Shown here in pieces: positions 15,550 through 25,366 of a stretch of DNA of 48,928 nucleotides; position 1 is the stretch's first letter; every line of letters starts with the position of its first letter. The DNA comes from Flavobacteriaceae bacterium (lineage in GTDB: Bacteria > Bacteroidota > Bacteroidia > Flavobacteriales > Flavobacteriaceae). The notes below the pieces were generated by a model. It did not search any database, was not told where the DNA came from, and saw nothing but the letters and a program-made list of their open reading frames with translations. A program made the position numbers and the translations under genes. The stretch spans positions 1 through 48,928 of the forward strand of contig CANGFO010000016.1 of assembly GCA_947453195.1 (NCBI GenBank), read 5' to 3'.

Positions 15550-16982
15550 TAAAATTGAAAATAAATGAATTCTTTATAATCTGAAAAGATGCCAAGCGCT
15601 ACAATGGCTGCCAAACACAAACTTAATTTCAACCAACTCCATTTACCCGAAATAGGTTCTAATTTATGGCGGTTATTCCATTCGATTAATACAAATAGTA
15701 AAACTAACGCTAACAACTCATTGCTGTAGCGCTCAATTCGGAAATATTCGGAGGAGAATTTTTGATTCTCAAACATTCTTTTGATATACAAAAATGCATC
15801 TGTAATGGTTTTGGATCTGAAAAAGATCCATGCAATACAGGTTAAGGCAAATGTAGTTAGGATGTTTAAAAGTGTTCGAACGGAATCAAAGTTGAAACCT
15901 AAAGTAAAATCGTCTACATTTTTTCGATTTTGATTTAAAAGTAATAACGGTAAAAAGTATAATGCATTAATCAATCCCCAAGCAACATAGGTAAAATTGG
16001 CTCCGTGCCAAAATCCGCTTACGAGAAAAATGATAAAGGTATTACGAACTTGAAACAGTTTGTTGCCTTTGCTTCCGCCTAATGGAATGTACAAATAATC
16101 ACGAAACCACGAAGAAAGTGAAATGTGCCATTTGCGCCAAAACTCGGCGATATCTCTCGAAAAATAGGGGTAATTAAAGTTGCGTAATAAGTCGATTCCG
16201 AATAATTTGGAGGTCCCTAAAGCAATATCGGAATACCCTGAAAAATCACCATAAATTTGGAAGGCAAAATAAATTGCTCCCAAAATTAAAGACCACGAAT
16301 TCATGGAATTATAATGGTTGAAAATTTCATTGGCATAAATTGCACAAGAATCGGCAATGACCACTTTTTTCACCAAGCCCCACACAATTTGGTAAATTCC
16401 TTCTTTGGCTTTATTGAATTCAAACTTCCTGTTTACTTTTAATTGCGGTAATAAATGGGTGGCTCGCTCAATTGGTCCTGCAACTAACAGTGGAAAATAA
16501 CTTACGAATAAAGAATAATCTACAAAGTTTTTTTCGGCTTTAATACGCTTGTAATAAATGTCGATGATGTAAGACAAACCATGAAAGGTATAAAAGGAAA
16601 TACCAACAGGAAGTATCAGTTTTAATAAAATCGGACTTGCCGTAAATCCAAATGAATGGACTAATTCGGCAAACGAAGAGGCAAAGAAATTGTAATATTT
16701 AAATACGCCAAGAAACCCTAAATTGATGGTTACGCAAAGCCAAAGCCACATTTTCCTTTCAAATGGTGTTTGACTTTTTTCTATTTTCATTCCAGAAACA
16801 TAATCCAATAAAGTGGAAAAAACCAATAAAAACAAGAATCTCCAGTCCCAACAGGAATAGAAATAATAGCTGGCTAAAATCAGAATATAATTTTGATTTA
16901 TTTTCGATTTAGCACCAATAACCCAATACAAAATGAATACTATTGGAAGAAAAATAGCGAAATGTAATGAGTTGAAAAACAT
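15549..16982 (-). CDS. MBOAT family O-acyltransferase, AlgI/DltB-like (477 aa)
   Basis: This polytopic inner-membrane enzyme moves acyl groups across the membrane for attachment to surface polymers. Family marks are HFAIFLPIVFILYWV at the start, YYFYSCWDWRFL, SFYTFHGLSYIIDIYY, LVAGPIERATHLLPQL, FWRKWHISLSSWFRDYLYIPLGGSK and SGFWHGANFTYVAWG with the invariant catalytic His. About 11 membrane segments are visible. Length is normal for AlgI-like proteins. It follows the LOG-family gene by 3 bp and is coupled to the SGNH partner, so the two form a secretion-acylation module. Confidence 0.92.
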   Translation of the reverse strand: MFFNSLHFAIFLPIVFILYWVIGAKSKINQNYILILASYYFYSCWDWRFLFLLVFSTLLDYVSGMKIEKSQTPFERKMWLWLCVTINLGFLGVFKYYNFFASSFAELVHSFGFTASPILLKLILPVGISFYTFHGLSYIIDIYYKRIKAEKNFVDYSLFVSYFPLLVAGPIERATHLLPQLKVNRKFEFNKAKEGIYQIVWGLVKKVVIADSCAIYANEIFNHYNSMNSWSLILGAIYFAFQIYGDFSGYSDIALGTSKLFGIDLLRNFNYPYFSRDIAEFWRKWHISLSSWFRDYLYIPLGGSKGNKLFQVRNTFIIFLVSGFWHGANFTYVAWGLINALYFLPLLLLNQNRKNVDDFTLGFNFDSVRTLLNILTTFALTCIAWIFFRSKTITDAFLYIKRMFENQKFSSEYFRIERYSNELLALVLLFVLIEWNNRHKLEPISGKWSWLKLSLCLAAIVALGIFSDYKEFIYFQF

Positions 16983-16985
16983 AAA

Positions 16986-17711
16986 TTAGAAGTTCGGACT
17001 TAAATTGTATTTTTTGTAGAAGTTGTCAAGTGTCTCAACCACTTCTTCAGCAGAATCAACGACTTTAATTAAATTTAAATCTTCTGGATTGGCATTTTTT
17101 TGTTTGTCGATTAGGACATTTTTTATCCAATCCAATAACCCCGACCAAAATTCGGTTCCAACCAAAATAATAGGGAATTTTCCAATCTTTTTAGTTTGAA
17201 TAAGCGTGATTGCTTCAAACAATTCGTCTAAAGTTCCAAAACCTCCAGGCATTACTACAAAACCCTGGGAGTATTTTACAAACATTACTTTTCTCACGAA
17301 AAAGTAATCGAAGTTTAAGTTTTTATCTTTGTCGATAAACGGATTGAAATGTTGCTCAAAAGGCAATTCGATGTTTAATCCAACCGATGTTCCTTCTCCA
17401 CGATGCGCTCCTTTGTTTCCGGCTTCCATAATTCCGGGACCTCCACCAGTAATCACTCCATATCCGGCTTTACTGATTTTATAGGCGATTTCTTCGGCTA
17501 ATTGATAGTACTTTTCTTCCGGTTTGGTTCTTGCTGATCCAAAAATAGTAACACAAGGTCCAATTCGAGACATAGTTTCGTAGCCATTTACAAACTCTGA
17601 CATGATTTTAAAAATCGCCCAAGAATCGTTGCTTCGAATTTCATTCCAAGTTTTTTGCTTGAATTTATCATGTATTCTGTGGTCGTCGTTTTCGTAATCG
17701 CTACTACTCAT
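16986..17711 (-). CDS. LOG family protein (TIGR00730-type nucleotide phosphoribohydrolase, 241 aa)
   Basis: LOG proteins cleave N6-modified AMP or related nucleoside monophosphates to base and ribose 5-phosphate. The Rossmann-like fold shows VTIFGSARTKPEEKYY, the GGGPGIMEAGNKGAHRGEGTS loop and the hallmark PGGFGTLDELFEAITLIQ (PGGxGTxxE), with catalytic Glu and Arg present. It is cytoplasmic and lies 21 bp after uvrA, ahead of the MBOAT gene by 3 bp. The physiological substrate in bacteria is often unknown; a housecleaning role is plausible. Confidence 0.92.
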   Translation of the reverse strand: MSSSDYENDDHRIHDKFKQKTWNEIRSNDSWAIFKIMSEFVNGYETMSRIGPCVTIFGSARTKPEEKYYQLAEEIAYKISKAGYGVITGGGPGIMEAGNKGAHRGEGTSVGLNIELPFEQHFNPFIDKDKNLNFDYFFVRKVMFVKYSQGFVVMPGGFGTLDELFEAITLIQTKKIGKFPIILVGTEFWSGLLDWIKNVLIDKQKNANPEDLNLIKVVDSAEEVVETLDNFYKKYNLSPNF

Positions 17712-17732
17712 AATTTCAGTTTTTATCTTTTG

Positions 17733-20564
17733 CTAATTTAATTCTTTTTTCAAAAATTGCGCAGTGTAACTCTTTTTGTTTTTAACTATTTCTTCTGGTG
17801 TGCCACTACAAAGTAACTCGCCACCGCCTTTTCCGCCTTCAAGTCCAATGTCAATAATATAATCGGCTAGCTTAATTACATCCAAATTATGTTCAATGAT
17901 TAATACCGTATTTCCTTTGTCAACCAATTTAGTTATGACCTCCATTAATACTCTAATGTCTTCAAAGTGCAAGCCCGTTGTAGGCTCATCCATAATGTAA
18001 AAAGTATTTCCGGTATCTTTTTTAGATAATTCGGCTGCCAATTTAATTCGTTGTGCTTCACCACCAGATAGGGTAGTACTTTGTTGCCCTAAGGTAATGT
18101 AGCCCAAGCCCACATCTTGAATGGTTTTTAGTTTTCTGTGAATCTTCGGAATCATTTCAAAGAAATCTACCGCCTCATCAATCGTCATATTCAATACATC
18201 AGAAATGGATTTTCCTTTGTATCTAATTTCTAATGTTTCTCTGTTAAAACGCTTGCCTTGACAGGTTTCACATTCTACATATACATCAGGTAAGAAACTC
18301 ATTTCAATCGTTCGCACTCCCGATCCTTCACACGTTTCACATCTTCCACCGCTTACATTAAAGCTGAATCGTCCCGCTTTGTAACCGCGTATCATAGCCT
18401 CAGGTGTCATGGTAAACAAACTTCGAATCTCTGTGAATACTTCGGTATATGTTGCCGGATTGGAACGAGGTGTTCTCCCAATCGGACTTTGATCGATGTC
18501 AATAACTTTATCAATGTGTTCTAATCCTTCAATCTTTTTATACGGTTGTGGTTTTTTTACGCCATTAAAAATATGTGCATTCAAAATAGGGTAGAGCGTC
18601 TCGTTAATTAAAGTAGATTTACCACTTCCTGAAACTCCAGTCACACAAATTAACTTCCCTAACGGAAATTCTACCGTAACATTTTTTAGGTTATTTCCTG
18701 AGGCGCCATGAAGTTTGATAAACTTTCCGTTGCCGCTTCTTCGTTTTTTTGGAATCTCAATTTGAAGTTCACCGTTTAAATATTGTGCAGTAAGCGTGTG
18801 TTCTTTTAATAATTCGGCAGGGGTTCCTTTGCTGATGATATTTCCGCCAAATTTTCCTGCTTTGGGTCCGATATCAATTACATAATCTGCACATTCAATC
18901 ATTTCTTTGTCGTGCTCCACAACCAAAACAGAATTACCAATATCTCTAAGGTTTTTCAACGAATTGATTAAGCGCTCGTTGTCTCTTTGGTGTAAACCAA
19001 TACTTGGTTCATCTAATATATAAAGTACCCCAACGAGTTGCGATCCAATTTGAGTTGCCAATCGGATGCGTTGTGCTTCACCACCCGATAAGGATTTAGA
19101 ACTTCTGTTTAAGGATAAATAATTTAATCCCACATCAAGTAAAAACTGAATGCGATCATTGATTTCTTTTAAGATTTCAAGCGCAATTGTTTTTTGTTTA
19201 TCTGATAATTTTTCAGGTAACGCTTGAAACCACGGAGCCAATTCGGAAATATCCATAGCCGAAAGTGCTGCAATATTCAAATCGTTTATTTTGAAGAAAA
19301 GCGATTCTTTCTTTAAACGCGAACCATGACATTCCGGACAAGCCATTTCGTCCATGTATTCTTTGGCCCAACGTTTTATAGAACTCGAGTTGCTTTCGTC
19401 AAATTGGTTTTTTATGAATTTCGAAATTCCTTCAAAATCAATTTTGTATTCTTTGGTGACTCCAGCCGTTTTAGAAACCACCGAAAATTTTTCATTTCCG
19501 CCATTCAAAATCATCTCAATCGCTTCTTCCGAAAGGGTTTCAATAGGATCGGTTAATTTAAATTTATATTTTTCACCTATAATTTCCAATTGCTTGAACA
19601 TCCAAGAACTTTTGAATTCGCCAAGTGGAGCTAATGCTCCTTTTTGAATTGATAATTTCGGATTTGGAATTATTTTTTTGCGGTTGATTTCATTTACAAT
19701 TCCCAGTCCATTACAATGTTCACACGCCCCTTTTGGAGAATTAAATGAAAATAAATTGGGTTCCGGATTTTGATAGGAAATTCCGGTTGTTGGACACATT
19801 AATGTTCGGCTGAAAAAACGCACTTCATTACTTTCGTGCTCCATAACCATCATAACATCTTCTCCGTGATACATGGCCGTTTTGATGCTTTCGGATAATC
19901 TTTTTTGAGTATCTGAAGTAACTTCCACTTGCATTCGATCGATTACAATTTCAATATCGTGGGTTTTGTAACGATCCAATTTCATTCCTGGAGTAATATC
20001 CACTATTTTGCCATTAACCCTAACTTTTACAAATCCTTGTTTGGCTATTTGTTGAAACAATTCGGCGTAATGTCCTTTACGAGCTCTAATTATTGGAGCG
20101 AGCACATTAATTCGTTTTCCGTTGAAAGTTTCCGTGATTAAATTCTGAATTTGCTCATCAGAATAGGAAACCATCTTTTCGCCGGTATTGTAACTGTAGG
20201 CTTCACCTGCACGTGCATATAATAAGCGTAGGAAATCATAAATCTCAGTAATAGTCCCAACAGTAGAGCGAGGCGATTTACTTGTAGTTTTTTGCTCAAT
20301 TGCAATTACAGGAGATAGTCCGTCTATTTTATCTACATCAGGACGCTCTAATCCACCTAGAAATTGTCGCGCATAAGCTGAAAATGTTTCAATGTAACGA
20401 CGTTGCCCTTCGGCATAAATTGTATCAAAAGCAAGTGATGATTTTCCAGATCCCGAAAGTCCAGTTATAACAACTAGTTTCTCTCTCGGAATTAAAATAT
20501 CGATATTCTTTAAATTGTGCACTCGAGCACCAATTACTTCAATATTATTTTCGTTTTCTAGCAT
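17733..20564 (-). CDS. uvrA: UvrABC system protein A (943 aa)
   Basis: UvrA is the damage-sensing ATPase of nucleotide excision repair. Two ABC modules are complete: Walker [16 protein letters not shown] near residue 32 and [15 protein letters not shown] in the second half; signatures [14 protein letters not shown] and [15 protein letters not shown]; and two sets of zinc-binding Cys pairs (CEHCNG...CPECHG and CETCEG...CETCQG). The start ATG at 20564 was preferred to an in-frame ATG 27 bases upstream because the promoter box TACTTTTG lies at 20581-20588, inside the longer reading. It is the first gene of the unit that continues through the LOG, MBOAT, SGNH and M1-like genes. Confidence 0.98.
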   Translation of the reverse strand: MLENENNIEVIGARVHNLKNIDILIPREKLVVITGLSGSGKSSLAFDTIYAEGQRRYIETFSAYARQFLGGLERPDVDKIDGLSPVIAIEQKTTSKSPRSTVGTITEIYDFLRLLYARAGEAYSYNTGEKMVSYSDEQIQNLITETFNGKRINVLAPIIRARKGHYAELFQQIAKQGFVKVRVNGKIVDITPGMKLDRYKTHDIEIVIDRMQVEVTSDTQKRLSESIKTAMYHGEDVMMVMEHESNEVRFFSRTLMCPTTGISYQNPEPNLFSFNSPKGACEHCNGLGIVNEINRKKIIPNPKLSIQKGALAPLGEFKSSWMFKQLEIIGEKYKFKLTDPIETLSEEAIEMILNGGNEKFSVVSKTAGVTKEYKIDFEGISKFIKNQFDESNSSSIKRWAKEYMDEMACPECHGSRLKKESLFFKINDLNIAALSAMDISELAPWFQALPEKLSDKQKTIALEILKEINDRIQFLLDVGLNYLSLNRSSKSLSGGEAQRIRLATQIGSQLVGVLYILDEPSIGLHQRDNERLINSLKNLRDIGNSVLVVEHDKEMIECADYVIDIGPKAGKFGGNIISKGTPAELLKEHTLTAQYLNGELQIEIPKKRRSGNGKFIKLHGASGNNLKNVTVEFPLGKLICVTGVSGSGKSTLINETLYPILNAHIFNGVKKPQPYKKIEGLEHIDKVIDIDQSPIGRTPRSNPATYTEVFTEIRSLFTMTPEAMIRGYKAGRFSFNVSGGRCETCEGSGVRTIEMSFLPDVYVECETCQGKRFNRETLEIRYKGKSISDVLNMTIDEAVDFFEMIPKIHRKLKTIQDVGLGYITLGQQSTTLSGGEAQRIKLAAELSKKDTGNTFYIMDEPTTGLHFEDIRVLMEVITKLVDKGNTVLIIEHNLDVIKLADYIIDIGLEGGKGGGELLCSGTPEEIVKNKKSYTAQFLKKELN

Positions 20565-20580
20565 AGGTTTTGTAAAAACG

Positions 20581-20588
20581 CAAAAGTA
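20581..20588 (-). promoter_or_regulatory. -7 promoter box TACTTTTG for uvrA
   Basis: CAAAAGTA on the plus strand reads TACTTTTG on the minus strand. It lies 16 bases before the ATG at 20564 and decides the uvrA start. Confidence 0.75.
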
Positions 20589-20654
20589 CAATTTTAGGAA
20601 TGAAATTCAGTTAGTCAGTTTAGAAGAATTTGTTAAATCTCCTTCCAAAAATTA

Positions 20655-20681
20655 AGCCGACTTAAATAAATTAAGCCGGCT
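20655..20681 (-). terminator. dnaN terminator
   Basis: AGCCG-A-CTTAA and TTAAG-C-CGGCT form an 11-position stem with one A/C mismatch and a 5-base loop. On the minus strand it is followed by TAATTTTTGG. It lies 27 bp past the dnaN stop codon. Confidence 0.75.
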
Positions 20682-20708
20682 ATCTTATGGTTTTTAGGTT
20701 GGTTTGTA

Positions 20709-21827
20709 TTAGTTGTTAAGCATTACCGGCATTACAAGCATGGTAACGGTTTCTCCTTCATCTAAACCGTCAACTGGAGTTAAAATTCCAGCACGATTTG
20801 GCATAGACATTTCCAATTGAATTTCATCCGATTGTAAGTTCGAAAGCATTTCCAATAAAAAACGCGAGTTGAAGCCAATTTGCATGTCATCACCTTGGTA
20901 ATCACAAGTCAATCTTTCCTCTGCTTTGTTAGAGTAATCAATATCTTCAGCAGAAATATTTAATTCTGCTCCGGCAATTTTTAAACGAATTTGGTGTGTT
21001 GTTTTATTAGAGAAAATAGCCACACGACGAACTGAACTAAAAAATTGATTTCTATCAATTAATAATTTGTTTGGATTTTCTTTCGGAATTACTGCTTCGT
21101 AGTTTGGATATTTTCCATCAATTAATCTACAAATCAATAAATAGTTTTCAAAAGAGAAAGTTGCATTGGCATCGTTATAATCAATTTTAACCTCAGCATC
21201 AGAAGTACTTAAAATACTTTTTAGGATGTTAAGCGGTTTCTTTGGCATAATGAAATCAGCCACTTGAGAAGCTTTTACATCAGTGCGAGTGTATTTAACT
21301 AATTTATGCGCATCAGTTGCTACAAAGATTAATCCTTCTGGAGAAAATTGGAAGAATACTCCTGACATAACGGGACGTAAATCATCATTTCCTGCAGCAA
21401 AAATAGTTTTGCTAATAGCAGTTGCCAACACTTCTGCTGGAACCATTGTAGAAGATGGATCTTCTAATTGTACCGATTTAGGGAATTCTTCTCCTGGAGC
21501 ATACGCAATAGCATATTTACCAGAATTAGAACTTATTTCGATTGTACTGTTTTCTTCAACTGTAAAAGTTAAAGGTTGCTCTGGAAACGTTTTTAGTATA
21601 TCTAAAAGTAATTTTGCAGGAACTGCAACACTTCCGTTATCAGTAGATTCGATTTCTAAAGTAGCAGACATAGTTGTTTCAAGGTCAGATGCCGAAACAG
21701 TTAAAGTCTTTTTATTTAATTCAAATAAAAAGTTGTCTAAAATAGGCAAGGTGTTGCTGCTATTAATAACGCTACCTAAAACTTGTAATTGTTTTAATAA
21801 ATACGAGCTGGATACAATAAACTTCAT
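20709..21827 (-). CDS. dnaN: DNA polymerase III beta subunit, sliding clamp (372 aa)
   Basis: The clamp encircles DNA and tethers the polymerase. The protein has the normal length and three-domain plan: MKFIVSSSYLLKQLQVL... at the N-terminus, AGNDDLRPVMSGVFFQF in domain 2, NPNKLLIDRNQFFSSVRRVAIFSNKTTHQIRL in domain 2/3 and a C-terminal ending MLVMPVMLNN, close to the usual (M/L)PMR(L)-type end. The gene is monocistronic here, with its own promoter at 21844 and terminator at 20655. No dnaA is adjacent in the window, so it does not mark an origin by itself. Confidence 0.97.
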   Translation of the reverse strand: MKFIVSSSYLLKQLQVLGSVINSSNTLPILDNFLFELNKKTLTVSASDLETTMSATLEIESTDNGSVAVPAKLLLDILKTFPEQPLTFTVEENSTIEISSNSGKYAIAYAPGEEFPKSVQLEDPSSTMVPAEVLATAISKTIFAAGNDDLRPVMSGVFFQFSPEGLIFVATDAHKLVKYTRTDVKASQVADFIMPKKPLNILKSILSTSDAEVKIDYNDANATFSFENYLLICRLIDGKYPNYEAVIPKENPNKLLIDRNQFFSSVRRVAIFSNKTTHQIRLKIAGAELNISAEDIDYSNKAEERLTCDYQGDDMQIGFNSRFLLEMLSNLQSDEIQLEMSMPNRAGILTPVDGLDEGETVTMLVMPVMLNN

Positions 21828-21843
21828 CTTATATTATTTTTTA

Positions 21844-21851
21844 CAAATATA
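21844..21851 (-). promoter_or_regulatory. -7 promoter box TATATTTG for dnaN
   Basis: TATATTTG on the minus strand ends 16 bases before the dnaN ATG. The remaining AT-rich DNA up to 22072 shows no gene. Confidence 0.75.
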
Positions 21852-22072
21852 TCTTAAAGAAATAGATTGTGAAAAGAAATTTATTAACATTTATTCCAAT
21901 ATTGTTAGGATTTATTTGTTGGGTTTAAACCAAATGTTTTTCTATCTACTGCTATTGATGAATTAAGAGTTATTTAATTATTCAATTGGTTTTCTTTCAA
22001 TTAATTGTGGTTTCTTTTGATGAAATTCAAGAATTCCATAATAAATAGTTTTAAGCGTTGGTTATTTTTTTA

Positions 22073-22080
22073 TATTTTTG
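22073..22080 (+). promoter_or_regulatory. -7 promoter box TATTTTTG for the E1 gene
   Basis: This TAnnTTTG box lies 19 bases before the ATG at 22100 on the plus strand. Confidence 0.65.
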
Positions 22081-22099
22081 ATTCGCTAAAATTACACCT

Positions 22100-24076
22100 A
22101 TGAATTTCGATAGAAAAGACTTTTCAAACGAACAGTTACTTGATTTATATTCTAGAATATTAAAACCTAGATTGATAGAAGAAAAGATGCTGATACTTTT
22201 GCGTCAAGGCAAAGTGTCGAAATGGTTTTCTGGAATTGGACAAGAGGCAATTTCTGTTGGAATTACTGCGGCTTTAGATTCGGATGAGTACATTTTGCCA
22301 ATGCACCGAAACTTAGGAGTTTTTACAGGTAGAGCTATTCCGTTGCATCGTTTGTTCTCACAATGGCAAGGAAAGAAAAACGGATTTACCAAAGGGCGTG
22401 ATCGCAGCTTTCATTTTGGAACACAAGAATATAAAATTATCGGTATGATTTCCCATTTAGGACCTCAACTTGGAGTGGCTGATGGGATTGCTTTGGCAAA
22501 TAAATTAAAAAGAAACGGAAAGGTAACCGCTGTCTTTACAGGAGAAGGTGCTACCAGTGAAGGTGATTTTCATGAGGCATTAAATATAGCTTCGGTATGG
22601 GATTTACCGGTTTTGTTTGTGATTGAAAATAATGGTTACGGGTTGTCTACGCCAACCAACGAACAATACCGTTGCGAGAATTTGGCTGACAAAGGAATAG
22701 GTTATGGAATGGAAAGCCACATTCTAGATGGAAATAATATTTTAGAAGTTTATACTAAGATTAAAGAATTAAAAACATCATTAGCTGAAAATCCACGACC
22801 AGTTTTATTGGAGTTTAAAACTTTTAGAATGCGAGGGCATGAAGAAGCGAGTGGGACGAAATATGTTCCGCAAGAATTAATGGACGCTTGGGCTGTTAAA
22901 GATCCGGTGGCGAATTATAGAAATTATTTGGTTGCTTCGGGTGTTCTTTCGGAAGAAATGGATGCGGAAATTACAGCGAAAATAAAAGCTGAAATTGATG
23001 AAAATTGGGCTATTACCCAAAGCCAACCGGATATTGAAGCAGATTTAAGTGAAGAATTAAATGATGTATATCAAGAATATGATTTTGAAGACATTAAATC
23101 AAATAATGATATTGAAAATATTCGTGTTGTAGATGCTATTTCACAAGCTTTAAAACAATCAATGAAGCGTCATGATAATTTAGTTATTATGGGGCAAGAT
23201 ATAGCCGAATATGGCGGGGCATTTAAAATCACCGAAGGTTTTGTCGAGCAATTTGGAAAAGAGCGTGTGCGTAATACGCCAATTTGTGAAAGCGCAGTTG
23301 TTTCTGCCGCTATGGGATTGTCTATAAATGGGTACAAAGCCATAGTTGAAATGCAATTTGCCGATTTTGTTTCTTCAGGATTTAATCCGATTGTAAATTT
23401 ATTGGCTAAACAGCATTACCGTTGGAATGAAAAAGCCGATGTAGTAGTTCGTATGCCTTGTGGTGGAGGTACTCAAGCAGGTCCATTTCATTCACAAACC
23501 AATGAAGCATGGTTTACTAAAACTCCAGGATTAAAAGTAGTTTATCCTGCGTTTCCCTATGATGTAAAAGGATTGTTGAATACAGCAATTAACGACCCGA
23601 ATCCGGTGTTGTTTTTTGAACACAAACAATTGTATCGTTCGGTATATCAAGACGTACCAAAAGATTATTACACTATTCCTTTAGGTAAAGCCGCTCTAAT
23701 TAAAGAAGGGGAGTCGGTTACTATCGTTTCTTATGGAGCAGGAGTTCATTGGGCGTTAGAAGTATTAAATTCGAATCCTGATATTAAAGCAGATCTTATT
23801 GATTTGAGAACACTTCAGCCTTTGGATGTGGATGCCATTTACGTTTCGGTTAAGAAAACAGGTAAGTGCATCATTTTACAAGAAGATACTTTGTTTGGTG
23901 GAATTGCTAGCGATATTTCTGCTTTGATTATGGAAAATTGTTTTGAATACTTGGATGCTCCTGTTCGCAGAGTGGGAAGTATCGAAAGTCCGATTCCATT
24001 TGTAAAGCCATTAGAAGATCAATACCTGCCAAAAGCCCGATTTGAAAAAAAATTAAAGCAGCTTATAGCGTATTAA
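22100..24076 (+). CDS. Fused E1 alpha/beta 2-oxoacid dehydrogenase, branched-chain type (658 aa)
   Basis: This thiamine diphosphate enzyme is the E1 part of a 2-oxoacid dehydrogenase complex and decarboxylates, most likely, branched-chain 2-oxoacids. The alpha half (residues 1-330) shows GQEAISVGI, RDRSFHFG, VFTGEGATSEGDFHEALNIA (the GDG-type ThDP motif as GEG...NIA) and PVLFVIENNGYG. The beta half (residues about 340-658) shows GQDIAEYGGAFKITEGF, RVRNTPICESAVVSAAMG, MQFADFVSSGFNPI and PFHSQTNEAWFTKTPGLKVVYPA. In most bacteria these are two proteins; the fusion is common in Bacteroidetes. No E2 or E3 gene adjoins. Exact substrate cannot be fixed by eye. Confidence 0.92.
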   Translation: MNFDRKDFSNEQLLDLYSRILKPRLIEEKMLILLRQGKVSKWFSGIGQEAISVGITAALDSDEYILPMHRNLGVFTGRAIPLHRLFSQWQGKKNGFTKGRDRSFHFGTQEYKIIGMISHLGPQLGVADGIALANKLKRNGKVTAVFTGEGATSEGDFHEALNIASVWDLPVLFVIENNGYGLSTPTNEQYRCENLADKGIGYGMESHILDGNNILEVYTKIKELKTSLAENPRPVLLEFKTFRMRGHEEASGTKYVPQELMDAWAVKDPVANYRNYLVASGVLSEEMDAEITAKIKAEIDENWAITQSQPDIEADLSEELNDVYQEYDFEDIKSNNDIENIRVVDAISQALKQSMKRHDNLVIMGQDIAEYGGAFKITEGFVEQFGKERVRNTPICESAVVSAAMGLSINGYKAIVEMQFADFVSSGFNPIVNLLAKQHYRWNEKADVVVRMPCGGGTQAGPFHSQTNEAWFTKTPGLKVVYPAFPYDVKGLLNTAINDPNPVLFFEHKQLYRSVYQDVPKDYYTIPLGKAALIKEGESVTIVSYGAGVHWALEVLNSNPDIKADLIDLRTLQPLDVDAIYVSVKKTGKCIILQEDTLFGGIASDISALIMENCFEYLDAPVRRVGSIESPIPFVKPLEDQYLPKARFEKKLKQLIAY

Positions 24077-24099
24077 TCCTCTGGTAAGGAAAGTGTTAT

Positions 24100-24166
24100 A
24101 AAATACAAAAGCCAACCTGGAGCAGTTGGCTATTGAGGTGAGGTGTAACTTCCTTTCGGAATCCTC
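24100..24166 (-). ncRNA. Putative small RNA with its own promoter and terminator
   Basis: On the minus strand a perfect TATATTTG box (24178-24171) is followed by about 65 bases ending in the terminator AGCCAAC-TGCTCCAG-GTTGGCT plus TTTGTATTTT. Between them is a hairpin: outer GAGG/CCTC and inner TTCC-GAAA-GGAA with a GNRA tetraloop. There is no open frame. It lies between the 3' ends of the E1 gene (plus strand) and prfB (minus strand), so it would be separate from prfB mRNA although co-oriented. Comparison with Rfam families such as Flavo-1 has not been made. The promoter-hairpin-terminator order makes a real transcript likely. Confidence 0.6.
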
Positions 24167-24262
24167 GATGCAAATATACTTTGAATTTATGAATTACGAA
24201 TAAGTATTTTTAAATAATTTAAAAATTAGTTGGTTGTTCTGTATAACTAATTAGTTTTTTAT

Positions 24263-25358
24263 CTAATCCTCTTTCTGTCCCATCATCATCAAATAGGATT
24301 TCAAAAACGGATCGATATTGCCGTTCATTACGCCATCAACATCACTAGTTTCATAGCCCGAACGCACATCTTTTACTAGTTTGTAGGGTTGCATAACGTA
24401 ATTTCTTATTTGAGATCCCCATTCAATTTTCATTTTTCCAGCTTCAATATCGGCGCGTTGTTCTAATTGTTTTTTTAATTCAATTTCATACAATTGAGAG
24501 CGAAGCATTTGCATAGCACGTTGTCTATTATCTTGTTGGGATCGCGTTTCCGAACACTGAATTTGAATTCCGGTTGGTTTGTGAAACAATTGCACTTTGG
24601 TTTCTACCTTGTTTACATTTTGTCCACCAGCACCACTAGATCTTGAGGTAATAATTTCAATATCTGCCGGATTTATATCAATTTCAATAGTATCGTCAAC
24701 TAACGGATAAACATAAATAGAAGCAAACGAAGTATGTCGTTTGGCATTACTGTCAAAAGGAGAAATTCGAACCAAACGATGCACGCCATTTTCACCTTTC
24801 AAATAACCAAAGGCAAAATCGCCTTCAATTTCAAGTGTAACCGTTTTAATTCCGGCAACTTCACCTTCTTGAAAGTTAAGTTCTTTGATTTTGTAGTTTT
24901 GTTTTTCTGCCCACATCATGTACATTCGCATCAACATTGAGGCCCAGTCGCAACTTTCGGTTCCACCAGCTCCTGCGGTTATTTGCAATACGGCACTCAT
25001 GCTGTCTCCTTCGGCAGAAAGCATGTTTCTAAATTCTAAATCTTCAATGAAATTGTTAGTGATATCGAATTGGGTATCTAACTCTTCTTCGGTTACATCA
25101 CCTTCCTTATAAAATTCATAAGTGATTTGAAGTTCTTCAGAAAGTGCATTACCTTTTTCAAAATCTTCTACCCATTTCTTTTTGGATCTAAGGTTTTTGA
25201 TTATTGCTTCAGCCTCCTTTGCGTTGTTCCAAAAATTGGGTGCAAAAGTCTTTTCTTCTTCGTTCGATATTTCTATAAGCTTGGCATCAATGTCAAAGAT
25301 ACCTCCTCAACGCACCAAGGCGCTCCACAATACCTTTTATTTGTTCGGTATTTGTCAT
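24263..25358 (-). CDS. prfB: Peptide chain release factor 2, with programmed +1 frameshift (364 aa)
   Basis: RF2 reads UAA and UGA and frees the finished peptide. The gene starts at ATG 25358 ([21 protein letters not shown]), meets an in-frame UGA at 25295-25293 and continues in the +1 frame as [15 protein letters not shown] to the stop at 24263. The second frame carries the stop-codon-reading tripeptide SPF in VRISPFDSN and the catalytic GGQ in [15 protein letters not shown]. Joined length is 364 aa, normal for RF2. Shortage of RF2 promotes the shift, so the protein regulates itself. A promoter box (TATATTTG) lies at 25388-25381. This is a working gene, not a pseudogene. Confidence 0.97.
25293..25307 (-). 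promoter_or_regulatory. prfB programmed frameshift site
   Basis: On the minus strand the site reads AGGAGGTATCTTTGA followed by C. A full Shine-Dalgarno-like AGGAGG (25307-25302) stands 3 bases before the slippery CTT, then the UGA stop and C. This is the canonical arrangement: tRNA-Leu slips from CUU to UUU when RF2 is scarce. Confidence 0.95.
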
Positions 25359-25366
25359 AAATTGTG

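Noticed and set aside
20565..20591. Upstream in-frame ATG for uvrA
   Set aside because: It overlaps the promoter box TACTTTTG at 20581-20588, and the added residues do not belong to UvrA.
20709..21827. dnaN as a marker of the replication origin
   Set aside because: No dnaA, DnaA-box cluster or recF neighbours it. dnaN is often isolated in Bacteroidetes.
24110..24131. AGCCAAC/GTTGGCT hairpin as terminator of the E1 gene
   Set aside because: On the plus strand no T-run follows. On the minus strand TTTGTATTTT follows, so it fits the putative small RNA better.
24100..24166. Small RNA as signal recognition particle RNA
   Set aside because: The GGAA-tetraloop and asymmetric-loop motif of SRP domain IV is not reproduced. 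The loop is GAAA and the flanking bases differ.
25024..25358. prfB as a truncated or frameshifted pseudogene
   Set aside because: The break is the conserved AGGAGG..CTT-TGA-C programmed frameshift and the joined protein has the normal RF2 length.
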